A DNA stretch of 64,000 nt from Punica granatum (lineage: Eukaryota > Streptophyta > Magnoliopsida > Myrtales > Lythraceae), in the NCBI RefSeq assembly GCF_007655135.1, contig NC_045127.1, forward strand, positions 42,481,538 to 42,545,537, given 5' to 3'. The translations under genes and the position numbers were made by a program. How positions within the stretch are numbered: the stretch's first letter is position 1; each line of letters begins with the position of its first letter. The notes beneath the pieces were generated by a model. That model was not told where the DNA came from. It was given only the letters and a program-made list of their open reading frames with translations, and made no database searches. This document shows positions 33,777 to 44,520 of the stretch, piece after piece.

Positions 33777-34105
33777 TTTGTTTGATTTTGAAATCATAAT
33801 CTTACTTTACTTCACTTTACTCTATTCTTCCCTCAATTCAATAATATAATAATTACTTTTTTATCTTTTTTTAATTTAATAATAATTTCTCTCACGTACT
33901 TTTTAATCACTATTATAAGTAATTTTTTAATACTCAATTTTCTTATTTTTTTATTTTTTCTTCAATTCTATAATAAAATTTCTCACGTATTTTTTTCTTA
34001 ATAATTATTATAATTAAATTTTTATTAATAAATTTTATCAATTATTTTCTTAATTCTCTAAAGTAGAATAGAGTAATAATTCTACTTCGAAATCAAATGC
34101 AAACT
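33777..34105. mobile_element. AT-rich MITE-like element
   Basis: The left end is TTTGTTTGATTTTGAAATC and the right end GAAATCAAATGCAAAC, an inverted pair. The AT-rich interior resembles the repeats at 621-925 and 4355-4985. Confidence 0.5.
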
Positions 34106-34434
34106 CAATTTCTTTGCAATGTTTATTATTTTTTTTTGCCATCTCTTACTTTTTGCTCCGGCTCCTAGTTCACAAAATAAATAAATAAACAAAGAAATTT
34201 TAGTAGACGAGACCAACTTCAGGAACTGATTTTAGCCATAGCATGATAAACTCTTCAAAACTCCAGCACTTTCTCGTAGGGGGATTGGGGACTTGACAGG
34301 AGATAAAGGATGGAATATAAAGAGCATAATTGTCTTACTGATGAGAATTTCGTTGGAAACCTCTTTATTAAATTTGGGATATTAAACTCCCATTTTCAGT
34401 ACTTCAGCTGTTTAGAAAATCAACAGATATGACC

Positions 34435-34620
34435 GATATAGATTGGTTCAAACGGTTCGGCGTTTGTTCTTTTTAAGTAAGGTTTTGGGTTCAAGTCTTA
34501 CGAATGAAGAAAATCCATGTTATGAGAGATTTATCTTTTAGTGGATTGACCCGACTCGACATGATTAATCGGGGACTTATTGGACTTCTGAACGGTGCAA
34601 AAAATAAAAATAAAAATAAA
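34435..34620 (+). mobile_element. SINE-like element
   Basis: A B-box-like GGTTCAAGTCT is at 34488-34498, followed by the phrases GAAAATCCATGTTATGAGAG and GTGGATTGACCC and an A-rich AAATAAAAATAAAAATAAA tail. Related copies are at 9545-9700, 13385-13540 and 29705-29830 (minus) and 38650-38845 (plus). Confidence 0.5.
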
Positions 34621-34984
34621 TCAACAGAGGTTCTGTAAACTGAAAGAGTCCAAAACCACCCTCGGATTTGGTCAGCTATCAAACTCCATATATTAATTGA
34701 GTATTTATTGATATTCAACCTTAATTTAACCGCGGAGGGACCAGTGGGGAAGTGATGGTAACATTACAAGAAGATCAAAACGTGTAACAATAGCAACATT
34801 TCGGTTAAAAGAAGTCTGCCGTCTTCGAGATATGGGCTCAAATCCTCGGAGCCACATTTTGTTTACAGCTTATTAACTTTATCCGAAGGATTTTCACAGG
34901 TCTACAGAAGTTTTGGTCTTCTTCGATTCCAAAAGGTCGAGTTTATAGAATGGTAAATCCAATATTCTGATATTCCTAGAACCT

Positions 34985-35940
34985 TTTCATTAATTGTTAT
35001 GGTGTAGGATTCTATTTCTTAACACCAGCTATCATATAACATGTATAGTTTTGACACTTACATGTTTCACGGGCACTCTAACACTCACACTCAACAACTA
35101 ATCAGAAGCCAAGCTTCCACTTCCGCTCCTGGACTTATGATAGAGGTTGGCTTCATAATCTTCCACACTCGGTCGATCGAGGGATGATAATTGAATATGA
35201 GTTGGTCTTCCCTTAGCACAGTGCACTCTAGCTAAAAACAAACTACGAGTCCGACGTTTGGGATTGGCTTGGTGTGGAATACACGGACACGTTAAATTCG
35301 CTTTAATACCATATAAAATTTTCACTAGATTTAGAAGTGGTTGGATTCATGTCTATTTCAAAAGTTTGAGCTAATAGAATCATGAACCAATTTTATTATT
35401 ATTTTTGGATTTTCTCATCGATTTTTGAATGTGAAATTTCAACTCTCAAACAGAGTGTATAAGTGATTGAAACCATGTCCAATTTAAAAATTCGAATTTA
35501 TAGAATTGTGGAACTAATGTCAGTATGAACTCATTTTTTTTTTCTGTTTTACCAAACTTTTTGTAAGGATTCTAACTTTTCATTTCCGTCCCCTCTTGAT
35601 AATGTGTGACTCTAACATTTGTTACCCACACGTGTCACGTGTACTTGAATCCCTCATGCTTCGCATAACTCAGAGGCGGCTTTTCTTTTTTTCCACATTC
35701 CGGTGTGATGGATAATTGACTAGAGAACGGGCTTCCTCTTCTATAATCTCGAGCTAAACTGAACATGAGCTCCACGTTCTAGCTTGGCATGGGCATAAAA
35801 TTCGCTCTGATACATACATATATATATATATATATAAGTTTTTCATTGAATCTACAAATGATTTGACCAAAATTGAATCGAAAAGTTTGAATTTATTTTC
35901 TCATTTATTATCTTCTATTAGGTCTATGAGACCTCCCGTA
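34985..35940 (-). mobile_element. TRIM-like LTR elements, minus orientation
   Basis: Two repeats of a short unit. GCTTTAATACCA (35300-35311) and GCTCTGATACATA (from 35804) are near-complements of TGGTATCAGAGC, the initiator-tRNA primer site used by many plant retroelements. Each is followed by similar sequence (TTTTCA(C/T)T(A/G)ATCTA...). The order matches the tandem array at 60350-61505. No coding capacity is seen. Confidence 0.5.
35629..35641. promoter_or_regulatory. Double G-box (CACGTG twice)
   Basis: CACGTG at 35629-35634 and again at 35636-35641, about 0.78 kb upstream of the HD-Zip start codon. G-boxes are bound by bZIP and bHLH factors, and ATHB7/ATHB12-type genes are known to be induced by abscisic acid and drought. 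The site lies within TRIM-like sequence whose other copies also carry CACGTG (40115-40120, 60553-60558, 60890-60895). Confidence 0.35.
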
Positions 35941-36160
35941 ATCGGAAAATATAATGTCCATGAAAGTCCTGTCATGTCCAAAGGACACGACAAACAATGA
36001 GAGCCGACTCACACGATCGAACAACTTGAGGGTGGACCGAAAAATATTGGCAGAACCCAACCCAACTAGGAAAAGGAGGAAAAGCTGTACACGACATCTG
36101 ATCTTTAATCCCCAAGGTGAATAGGAAAGGAATGCTCATCATTAGCTATTACCATATAGC

Positions 36161-36162
<2 letters not shown>

Positions 36163-36244
<82 letters not shown>
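36163..36244. repeat. AC microsatellite, 41 units
   Basis: An uninterrupted 82-bp AC run that ends about 170 bp before the HD-Zip start codon and directly abuts the putative TATA box. It is likely polymorphic. Confidence 0.95.
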
Positions 36245-36246
<2 letters not shown>

Positions 36247-36247
36247 A

Positions 36248-36262
36248 TATATATAACGTGGG
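36248..36262 (+). promoter_or_regulatory. Candidate TATA box with adjacent ACGTGG
   Basis: TATATATAA at 36248-36256 is followed at once by ACGTGG (36256-36261), about 160 bp upstream of the HD-Zip ATG. The distance suits a core promoter with a leader of about 125 bases. The transcription start is not proven. Confidence 0.35.
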
Positions 36263-36413
36263 AAGTAGCAAGCAATTAGGTCCATGCGGATCAACAATAA
36301 AATTCCCAAAGGGAAACCGACCGATAGATCATATGAATGATCAGCTCCAACGATTTTTTCGGTGTATGAATTGAAGATTTGAAGTTGGCTGTAGCCGAGT
36401 GCGTGGGCCAACT

Positions 36414-37255
36414 ATGTTGGGCGATGCACCGGGGGAGTTATACTACTCTCCTTCCGGTTTAGCTATGGAGGCATTCGATTATGTGAACCCGAGCTGGAGG
36501 CAGATCAAGAAGGGCAAGGGAAGAGGCAAGAGCAACAAGAGGAGGTTCAGCGACGAGCAGATCAGGTCGCTGGAGACTATATTCGAGTCCGAGACGAGGC
36601 TCGACCCCCGCAAGAAGTTGCAGGTGGCCAGGGAGCTGGGGCTGCAGCCGAGGCAGGTAGCGATATGGTTCCAGAACAAGCGGGCGCGCTGGAAGTCCAA
36701 GCAGCTCGAGCACGACTACGCCATCCTCAGGGCCGACTACACCCAACTGGCCTCCCGCCTCGAGTCCCTCAAGAAGGAGAAGCATGCCTTGATTTCTCAG
36801 GTACCTCACCTGCCCTGCCCTGCCTGCTGCGTGCGATTCCCGATTTTTCATTTCGCCATCCTCAGCTGTTGAGGAGAGACGTCCGGTTTAAGCAGTCTTA
36901 ATGGGCTGTATACTATTTATGTGAATTGTTGTTGATTGAAATTCTCGAAGGCACTCCTCGGTGCAGCAAACGGTCGATGTTTTTTTCTAGTAAAAGTTGG
37001 GTAATTGTGATCAATAGTTAACTCTTTAAAATCAAGATGCTCGAGTATCCTGTCGAGAGGTTTCATTAGAGCCGACTTCATCGCTTTGCATCCGAATGCA
37101 TTTACCAATCTTGTGTGACCACTGTGCGATTCTAACCGTGTCTTCGGAATGACAGCTGGAGAAGCTGAAGGATCTCGCGGATAAAGGGGCTGCAGCCGCG
37201 TCAGCAGTCACTGATGGGGATCGGAGCGGTGTAGAAGATGAAACCAAGACGGAGC

Positions 37256-37286
<31 letters not shown>

Positions 37287-37542
37287 TGCAGCTGCACCTG
37301 CTCTCTTGCTGTCGGATGGTGTAAGCAGCATCAAGGCAGAATGGAATCTCGGAATACTAGAAGAGGAGGATGATCACCACCATCGCCATCAGGACGATAG
37401 CGAAAGCCTCAAGATGAACATGGACGTGATGGACAAAGGCAGTTCCTTATCATCAACGCGCCACGGCCCGAGTCCCAGTCTAAACTCAGATGATCTCCTC
37501 AATGACAGCTCCCCAACTCAGTGGTGGGACTTCTGGTCTTGA
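36414..37542 (+). CDS. HD-Zip class I transcription factor (ATHB7/ATHB12-like)
   Basis: The gene encodes a nuclear DNA-binding protein of 257 residues from two exons, 36414-36800 and 37156-37542, joined in phase 0. The homeodomain spans about residues 42-97, with the recognition-helix motif [13 protein letters not shown] at 82-94. An immediately adjoining leucine zipper has leucines at 98, 105, 112, 119, 126 and 133, the last in exon 2. HD-Zip I proteins dimerise through the zipper and bind CAATNATTG-type sites. The acidic C-terminus ends WWDFWS (252-257), the aromatic activation motif typical of the ATHB7/ATHB12 clade, whose members act in abscisic acid, drought and growth responses. The first ATG (36414) is chosen because the N-terminal ...YYSPS... 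matches clade members; M18 (36465) is an alternative. Odd points are a 12-alanine run (165-176) encoded by a GCA repeat and a His/Asp-rich patch. Clade membership is by recognition; regulation is inferred. Confidence 0.96.
36801..37155 (+). other. Intron of the HD-Zip gene (355 bp)
   Basis: The donor is CAG|GTACCT and the acceptor GACAG|CTG. It falls inside the leucine-zipper coding region, where ATHB7/ATHB12-type genes are also split. Removing it restores the heptad register exactly (L126 to L133). Confidence 0.95.
37261..37296 (+). repeat. Coding GCA repeat (12 Ala)
   Basis: Eight GCA codons followed by GCT GCA GCT GCA, in frame in exon 2 of the HD-Zip gene. Triplet runs of this kind expand and contract without breaking the frame. 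Confidence 0.95.
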
Positions 37543-38131
37543 TTACTAACACGGATCACCTCTTGGCATCACTTTTCCATGTCTCCACATGAACCTTTTT
37601 CGCGCTTTCTGTAAATTACAACTTTTACTTAGGTCGTTTACTTTTGCTGCTGCTCGAGACCGAAGATACGAATTAATGAGGAGTTCACACACACACACAC
37701 ACACACGAGGTTTCTATAAATCCTTGGGGAAATCAATACAACCGGGCAAAGTAACATGAGAATAGAGTAAGAATCGGCTACACAGAGAAATTATTTTGCC
37801 CCATTTGCACTAAAAGATAGATAGATCGACAGTACATATGAACGAGAATATTAATCATGATTCATGAACTTCTTCTGCTCTGATTAACGGCAGTGCATGC
37901 GTCGACATTGTAGTCCTTGTTTATCTGCTATAGAAAGACTAGTTGAGTATCCTCCATGGTTTTCTCTTCGGCCTTGATTGTGGCCTTCATAGGCCATCTG
38001 TGGTGGAGGGGTTAGGGGCAGTTATCAGCTTCCTGCCCTGGATCACAGTATAATTTTGTGCTGCGTAAAACAGGGGAGGCCCAAGTATAAGGCCTTTGCT
38101 TGTGTCTTGTGACTCCCTCCCACGCTGCGTG

Positions 38132-38162
<31 letters not shown>

Positions 38163-38640
38163 AGTTAATAAATCTTATACTAAAATTTCTCAAGAAAGAA
38201 ATAAAAAATAAAATTGGGTAGGGCAGATGGGAATTGCAAATCCGACCATCCCTCCCAATTCGGTCTGATTTGCTGTTCCTTCTAATCCTTTTTAATTCAC
38301 AATTCCCTCTATATATTCTAATCACTCTTTCTTTTCCCACCAACCAAAGGCTCCGGGGCTCCGGTGTGGGGCTGAGGCACGTCATGATCGAAGAGTTAGG
38401 AGAGGAGAGGACAGAGAGAGTTCCTGACAAAAGGGACTCGAAATTTAAATAAAAATTTGGGATTAGCTTGAAGAAGATTAAGAAGAATGGATCCCACATG
38501 TTTTCAACGTGTACGGTTGTGGCCAGCCATGATTGCCACGTCATATTTCTAGTGCATTTTTCGCGGAAAGTTAACGTGGTGCTAATTAGGATAGTGAAAG
38601 AAGCATTTATGCTAGGTCATGTCAAAGTTAAAAAAGCATA
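37543..38640. other. 3' flank of the HD-Zip gene and intergenic DNA
   Basis: The first few hundred bases probably include the 3' untranslated region; no single polyadenylation signal stands out. It holds a short AC run (about 37688-37707) and an AT run (38139-38162). The 185-codon minus-strand frame at 37987-38544 crosses the AT run and has no recognisable domain. Confidence 0.4.
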
Positions 38641-38649
38641 GTCAGGATA

Positions 38650-38845
38650 CTAATATGATTAATTTAAGCGATTCACCGCTTATTTCTTTTAAGTAAATTA
38701 TCGAATTTGAGTCTTTTTAATAGAAAGAAAATTCATATTAGAAGAGATTTATATCTTTATTGTATAATTTTTGTTCAAATTGAATTAATTAGAGCTCATT
38801 AAGTTTCTGATATCAGGGTGTACATAAAAAAAGAAAAAGGGATGT
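38650..38845 (+). mobile_element. SINE-like remnant
   Basis: It has the same order of phrases as the copy at 34435-34620 (GCGATTCACCGCTTATTTCTT, GAAAATTCATATTAGAAGAG, GAATTAATTAGAGCTCATTAAG) and an A-rich tail. It is degenerate. Confidence 0.4.
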
Positions 38846-39699
38846 AAAGGTGTTGAAAGCATGCTATGCGGTGTAAATTCCCTCATTTCAAAGACAAAGA
38901 GGTGTGCACAATAAAAAACAAAATATGGACAAAATTATCGAGTTATACTATTTTATGCGTTTTTATTCATTTATTATTCCTTCAAATTTTTCCAAATTGA
39001 ACGGTTGACATACTCTGATTGGACTCCCCCCTCTCTTTCCATTTCCTTTCGTCTCCTGACTCTTTCAAGAATTACTTGTAAACAAAAATTCTCATCCTCC
39101 AAACCTCTTCCCCTCCAAATTCCTCTATTATTACTTTCTTAAAACACATCGTAAAGGGCTCAATCGTGGATTTAAGGATTAGCAACATGACTCATTAGAT
39201 TAATAGAATAAAGGATTTTGAAATCATTTTGCATAGATTAATAATCCTCAACGGAGTTGCTAAACTGTGGTTATCCATATCAATTTTGAGTCCTAACTGA
39301 AACTTGACTTGGCTATCTCGAAAACTTAAGGGGTTTGGGAGTCGTCGCAAACTTATTTTAAGGACTATGAAATAAAAATCCTAAGGCGAGATAAAAATCC
39401 TAATTTATGAACTATTCACCTAGATTATTCTACTACAACGTTGTGCAAAGTAGGTTATAAAATCCCTACTAGGATTATTGATATAGATAATTTCGTAATG
39501 CACAATATTGTAATCAAAGATGCCCGTCTAATTCTACTTCCTAGCATAAAATTAAGACATCTGGCAACAAATATATTCAGGAGGAGCACTAAAATAAAGC
39601 ATGGGACATCCATTGTCTCCACAGACTCGTTACACACATGTTCATGGACGATGAACGACAAGGGATACCACCTAATATGAATGCGTTCATGAGGACACT
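38846..39699. other. Intergenic, no gene recognised
   Basis: AT-rich DNA. Short forward and reverse frames near 39441-39680 overlap each other and show no domain. Confidence 0.5.
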
Positions 39700-40240
39700 G
39701 GTGAAACCTGATGTGAGGTATATCATTTTTAAAAGAATACTGATCTCAATCGCGAATACAGTCTAACGAGCTCAACTTACAAGAATAGATATTATATGCT
39801 TGATTTGTCCGACGTGAAATTCTCTTTTACTCCTTAACACTTGCCCTCGCATGTAACGAGTGATTTTTTTCTTTTTCACTTGCTTACATGTAGTCAAGTG
39901 TCCGTAAACACCTGCCTTTTAATAATTTTCCTTGAGCCGGGCTCCTCTTCCATGCTCAAGCGAGGAGGACTAACATGAGGCACACTTTTGACTGCTTTCG
40001 ACATTGGGCTGGCGTGGTGTGAGCTTACCTGTGCGCGCGGAAGCGTTACCTGCTCTACGCCCGCCCTCACGTATAACGTGTGACTTTTTTCTTTTTCATT
40101 TGCCTACACATTGTCACGTGTCTGTAAACACTTGATCTTAACAACTGGCCTTGAGCCGGACTCTTCTTCCGTGCTCGGGGGAAGGGGAGTAAAGGTGGGT
40201 TTAGGGACAGTCATGGACGGTTAATTATAAATGCAGAGAG
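39700..40240 (-). mobile_element. TRIM-like fragments, two internal units
   Basis: Two copies of the same module start at about 39835 (CACTTGCCCTCGCATGTAACG) and about 40060 (GCCCGCCCTCACGTATAACG). Each continues with CTTTTTCA(C/T)TTGC, a GTCA(C/A)GTGTC(C/T)GTAAACAC segment and a TTGAGCCGG(G/A)CTC segment. The modules match those between the LTR-like units at 60350-61505. Non-coding. Confidence 0.5.
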
Positions 40241-43103
40241 AGGGAGAGAAGCTGAGAGGGGAGGTAGAAAATATTCGGTGAAAATAGGAGAGGGTGGGAG
40301 AGAGAGTAAAAATAGGATTAAAGGTTGGTTATTTGTCATTCAATACTATTATAACCTTCATTTAGTGCTTCATGTTTATTAATGATATAATACTAAGGGT
40401 AAAGTGGGAAAGAGAGTGAGATTGAAGCCAAGCCTTTGGCCAGTATTGTTAGTTTTGATAATAGTATGTACACAACGTGATATATTGAGCGTGTCCCAAT
40501 TAATTTAGATTTAAACTAAGTTATCTCACTAAAGAATAAAGTTCTTCCAATTATGAACATTTTCAGGAAACTCGAACTCGAGATCTAATTTAAGGAGAAA
40601 ATGTGTCAAATCACGAAATTCAATTTTGGTAAACATAATAATCCTTTTCTCATTGACCTTTTTTTTTTGCTCCTTTTAGCCAGCATTTTTCATTGACTTG
40701 AGGGCTACATTATTCTCGGGGTTATTTGGTTCAAACTTTGGAATCGAAAACAGAAACCAAAACAGAGTAGGACGGAATTGAAACGGAATAACAAATTTTG
40801 GGGCCAGTTTGGTATGGCACGGATGGAATCGGAATGAGATGGAATGAGGCGGAATTGGAAACGAAACAACTAATTATAGTTTATGTATGGTTTAGCACAA
40901 AATCAAAACTCGATTCCTTTGTAAATGTTTGGTTCAAAACTTGTTCGGAATTCATTTTCATATTTAAATTATTATTCATAATAATCTTTATTGACCAATA
41001 ATCATCATTAAGGTACAATCGGGGGAGATACAAGATTTCGGAAGCATTGTACAATAAAACATCCTCAGAAAATGTTATTTTTTCCGGTAGGAAAAACTAG
41101 TATATTTCAGTCCGGAAAAAATATAAACTTTGGTTGGTTAATCCGATTAGTTCATCGAGGACCGACAAGTTTGATGGTCCTAATGATGATTTATGTTCAC
41201 AGGTTGCTTTGAAAAAAACACCCTGTTGGAGTATATTATGTGCATATATATATATATATATAGTATACATATATACTGTCCGTAAGTATATATATACACA
41301 CACTATATACTGTACGTAATATTATATATATATATATAATAAACAAGACAAATGTGAGTCTCGCCAGATGGTCTCAAAATGTCCATTTTTTCATAGAATT
41401 TTTGAGCTTTTTTAAATGAAATTATTTTTAAAATATTTAAAAATATATAGATGGTTTTGTGGGACCGTTTATTATTTTCTCAATTTTTAAATTTTTTAAA
41501 AGATATACATATAGATTTGTGGGAACGATCGTTATATTCTTAAATCTTTTTATTTTGTTTTAGAAAATAAAACTTAATTATCATTTTTTAAAATTTATTT
41601 ATCCTATTTTGAGAGAAAAATTATATATGTTGCTTTCATTCATATTTGTGTATATATATTTTATAGATACTGGTATAGAAGCATTGCATGTGGAAGATGT
41701 TGAAAGAATTATCAAGTTAAAATGACATAGCATCACTAATAAAGCTTTAATTGAATAATATTTGATATCTCACCAAAATAATGGAATGTAAACAGTGTAC
41801 AACTTGGACAGTTTATTGTTGTTGGTCTAAAATGGTAGAAGTACATGAAATCTATGCAGGACTTATATATATATCTAATTTATATTTGACTTATTTTAAG
41901 ATGGCCAGCAGTAAAGCCTATCAACTAGCAAAAAAAGATATAAATGAAAGAGTAAAGTAAAAAATAAAAATAAAAAGATTGTACACCGAAAAAAATATAA
42001 TTTTTTTTACAAGAATCAGAAAAGAACAAAATAATTATAGTTCATCCATGGAGCAAAAAATACAACTCTAATTAATAACAATTCTGAAATACACTAATAT
42101 ATATATAGAGAGAGATAAGAGGACATATTTTTGGGTAAGGAGAGACAAGGGAACATTCTACGCCATAATTTAAAATTTTTATTTTTGTGAATTCTAAATC
42201 GAAACTATTAATGCAAGTTATATTGCTTAAATACTGACTGAAAATAATTAATAATTTTCCAAAAAAACATCAGTTATCGCATATTGTCTGAGGGTCAATG
42301 AAATCGGGTGAAAATATCCATTAATAAGAGAACTATCATTCTCTAGTAATGGAAGGATAAAAAAGTGATAGGAAAGATAGTAACTGGATATCACGTGCCT
42401 CTCAAAGTGGTTGTATGTGGTAGCTATGAGATCCCAAACTCTTCACTTGGCTAAATTCAACAGGTTGCTTCTCTATGTATCAACCATTGAATTTTGTCTA
42501 TAGAAACCTTAAAAAATGAATTTTTATTTCAAAAATTAACAGGATTTCATAAGGTGAAGGAATTAGATAAAAATGTAAGTCCAAATTCGTTACTTACCAT
42601 AACCATAGAAGATTCAAACCGTAACTCTTGAACGACTTAACAAAAATGATTTATGTACATTCTTATATCTTCCTTGTGATCATAGGGGTCTAAATATATG
42701 AGACTTTCATAAAATGAACATCTTTATAGCAAGTTGCCACTAAGGGTCGCAAACTGTGCTTTCTCCCTCTAACTCTAGAACTCATGAGTTTAACCATAAA
42801 GAGTGTTCGAGTTTCTTACTAAATGAAGAAAGAAGACTCATGTGTGCCGTAGGACTTAGTCCTCACTCTCACTTTCAGAGTCACCTTCAACCCCTCTTTG
42901 TTCCTCTCTCTTGTTCTTCCTTGTTGCTTTCTGTTTATGGCTTGTTGATCCCCCAAAAAAAAAAGAAAAGAAAGTCTCCCATTTTCTGCAATATGTTGAT
43001 TAATCAGAGACTGATTCACCATAGATTGAAGTCGTAGTCATGCTCCATTCATTGGAGTAATTTGTGCAAACTAGGAAGTTTGTCCGGTTTAGGAATGAAA
43101 AGC
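40241..43103. other. Intergenic, AT-rich, no gene recognised
   Basis: Contains a purine-rich stretch at 40240-40320, a GTTTGGT-containing MITE-like patch near 40725-40930 and a long alternating TA/TATAC region at 41240-41340 that could form cruciforms. No coding region is supported. Confidence 0.5.
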
Positions 43104-43108
43104 GCGCG

Positions 43109-43163
<55 letters not shown>
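43104..43163. repeat. Compound CG/CA/GA microsatellite
   Basis: GCGCGC passes into a CA run and then about 20 GA units without interruption. Confidence 0.9.
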
Positions 43164-43165
<2 letters not shown>

Positions 43166-44520
43166 CAAGAGAAGAAAGGGGGAAATATACGCTAGGTAAT
43201 ATGATTATGGGGGATATATGTATGTATATAGATAGAGATCGGTCACCATTGCCGACCATCAACAAGAATGGCAAAAGAGTAGGGAATCAACATGAAGTGG
43301 AAGCCTTGAAGATGCATTAGAGGGAAACAGATGAATTAGAGATAAAAAGTAGGAATTTATGAAAGGACACAATTGACATCTCCAAGTATAGAAAACTTCA
43401 AGTTATTTTACATTTTTTATTATAGGTGTAAATTATGAATCTCTTTCTTTTATTTTTTTTAGATTTTGAATTTCTTAACTCTTTTGAAATTTATTTAGAA
43501 TTATACTAATTTTTATTTTTAATTTAATTTTCATGTTCTTTGTTTTTTTCTTTATTTTTCTAAATTTTATGACTTTTTCCTTTTTTTATGCTATTTATTA
43601 TTTTACCTTAAATATTTTTCTGGTGCCATATTACTAACTAATTGCTATATAATGTAAAAATTGACGAACGTTATATTTAAAACTAAATTGATTATTGGTA
43701 TATTTTTGTAAAAAAATCATGCTAACTTTGGAAAACTAAGTAAGTTTCATAATTGTTGACGCACTTAACTTGAATAAAAATAAGAAAATGTTACAAGTTC
43801 TTTAGTTGAATGAGTGAAAACGCATCGTAAGATAATAAGTATATCATACTGAAGAATAATAGATTAGATGAAGTGAAGAAGCATTGCGTGCATCCTATAG
43901 TCAATATGCATAGATAAAATGAAGGGACGTGTCTTAATGTATGAAAGACCATATTTTGTCACTTTGGATGTGAAGAAGCGTGTCTCTATCTGGCAAGATT
44001 CATGGATGAATTAAATTTTGTCTAGATACATTGAATGCGTAAAAAGTTATTATATTCATCGAATCGGTCTAATATAAATTAAAATATGTATAGATTCATC
44101 GAATGGGTAAAACTAGAATTAAAAAAAATGGAGAAATACTTTATCCAGCTCCGTATTTTTATGATGGTAATAGATTAATGTTAGTTGATGATGTATAACT
44201 GTCTTGGTAAATTACAACACAATAAAAAGACGCATATTCATCATATTTCTAAATTACTACAAGATATAACTTTTTTCTTAATAGACACCATTACAAAGGG
44301 TCATATTTTATCATAATTGAAATATTAATGGAAAATATGTCAAAATGGATTGGAAGAATTGATAGAAATTCTCTGATGTCCAGATATATCAAATGGACGA
44401 ACTATAAATTATAATAATTGTTTACATACATCGAAGGGTAAAACGGAAATTATGAAAAATCAAGAAACACAATATTCAGCTTCACACTTTTATATATGTA
44501 TTAGGAGGAGTACCCGTGGG
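43164..44520. other. Intergenic, very AT-rich
   Basis: Repeated phrases such as 'CATCGAATGGGTAAAAC' recur near 44035, 44095 and 44425, suggesting an old transposon. No coding region is recognised. Confidence 0.45.

Noticed and set aside
36117..36411. Frames through the CA microsatellite on both strands
   Set aside because: Thr-His and Cys-Val repeats are simple readings of the dinucleotide repeat.
36399..36413. Upstream GTG as start of the HD-Zip protein
   Set aside because: Plant nuclear genes initiate at ATG; the in-frame ATG at 36414 fits the N-terminus of related proteins.
37987..38544. 185-codon minus-strand frame downstream of the HD-Zip gene
   Set aside because: It crosses an AT microsatellite (Tyr-Ile run), has no domain and no supporting splice or promoter signals.
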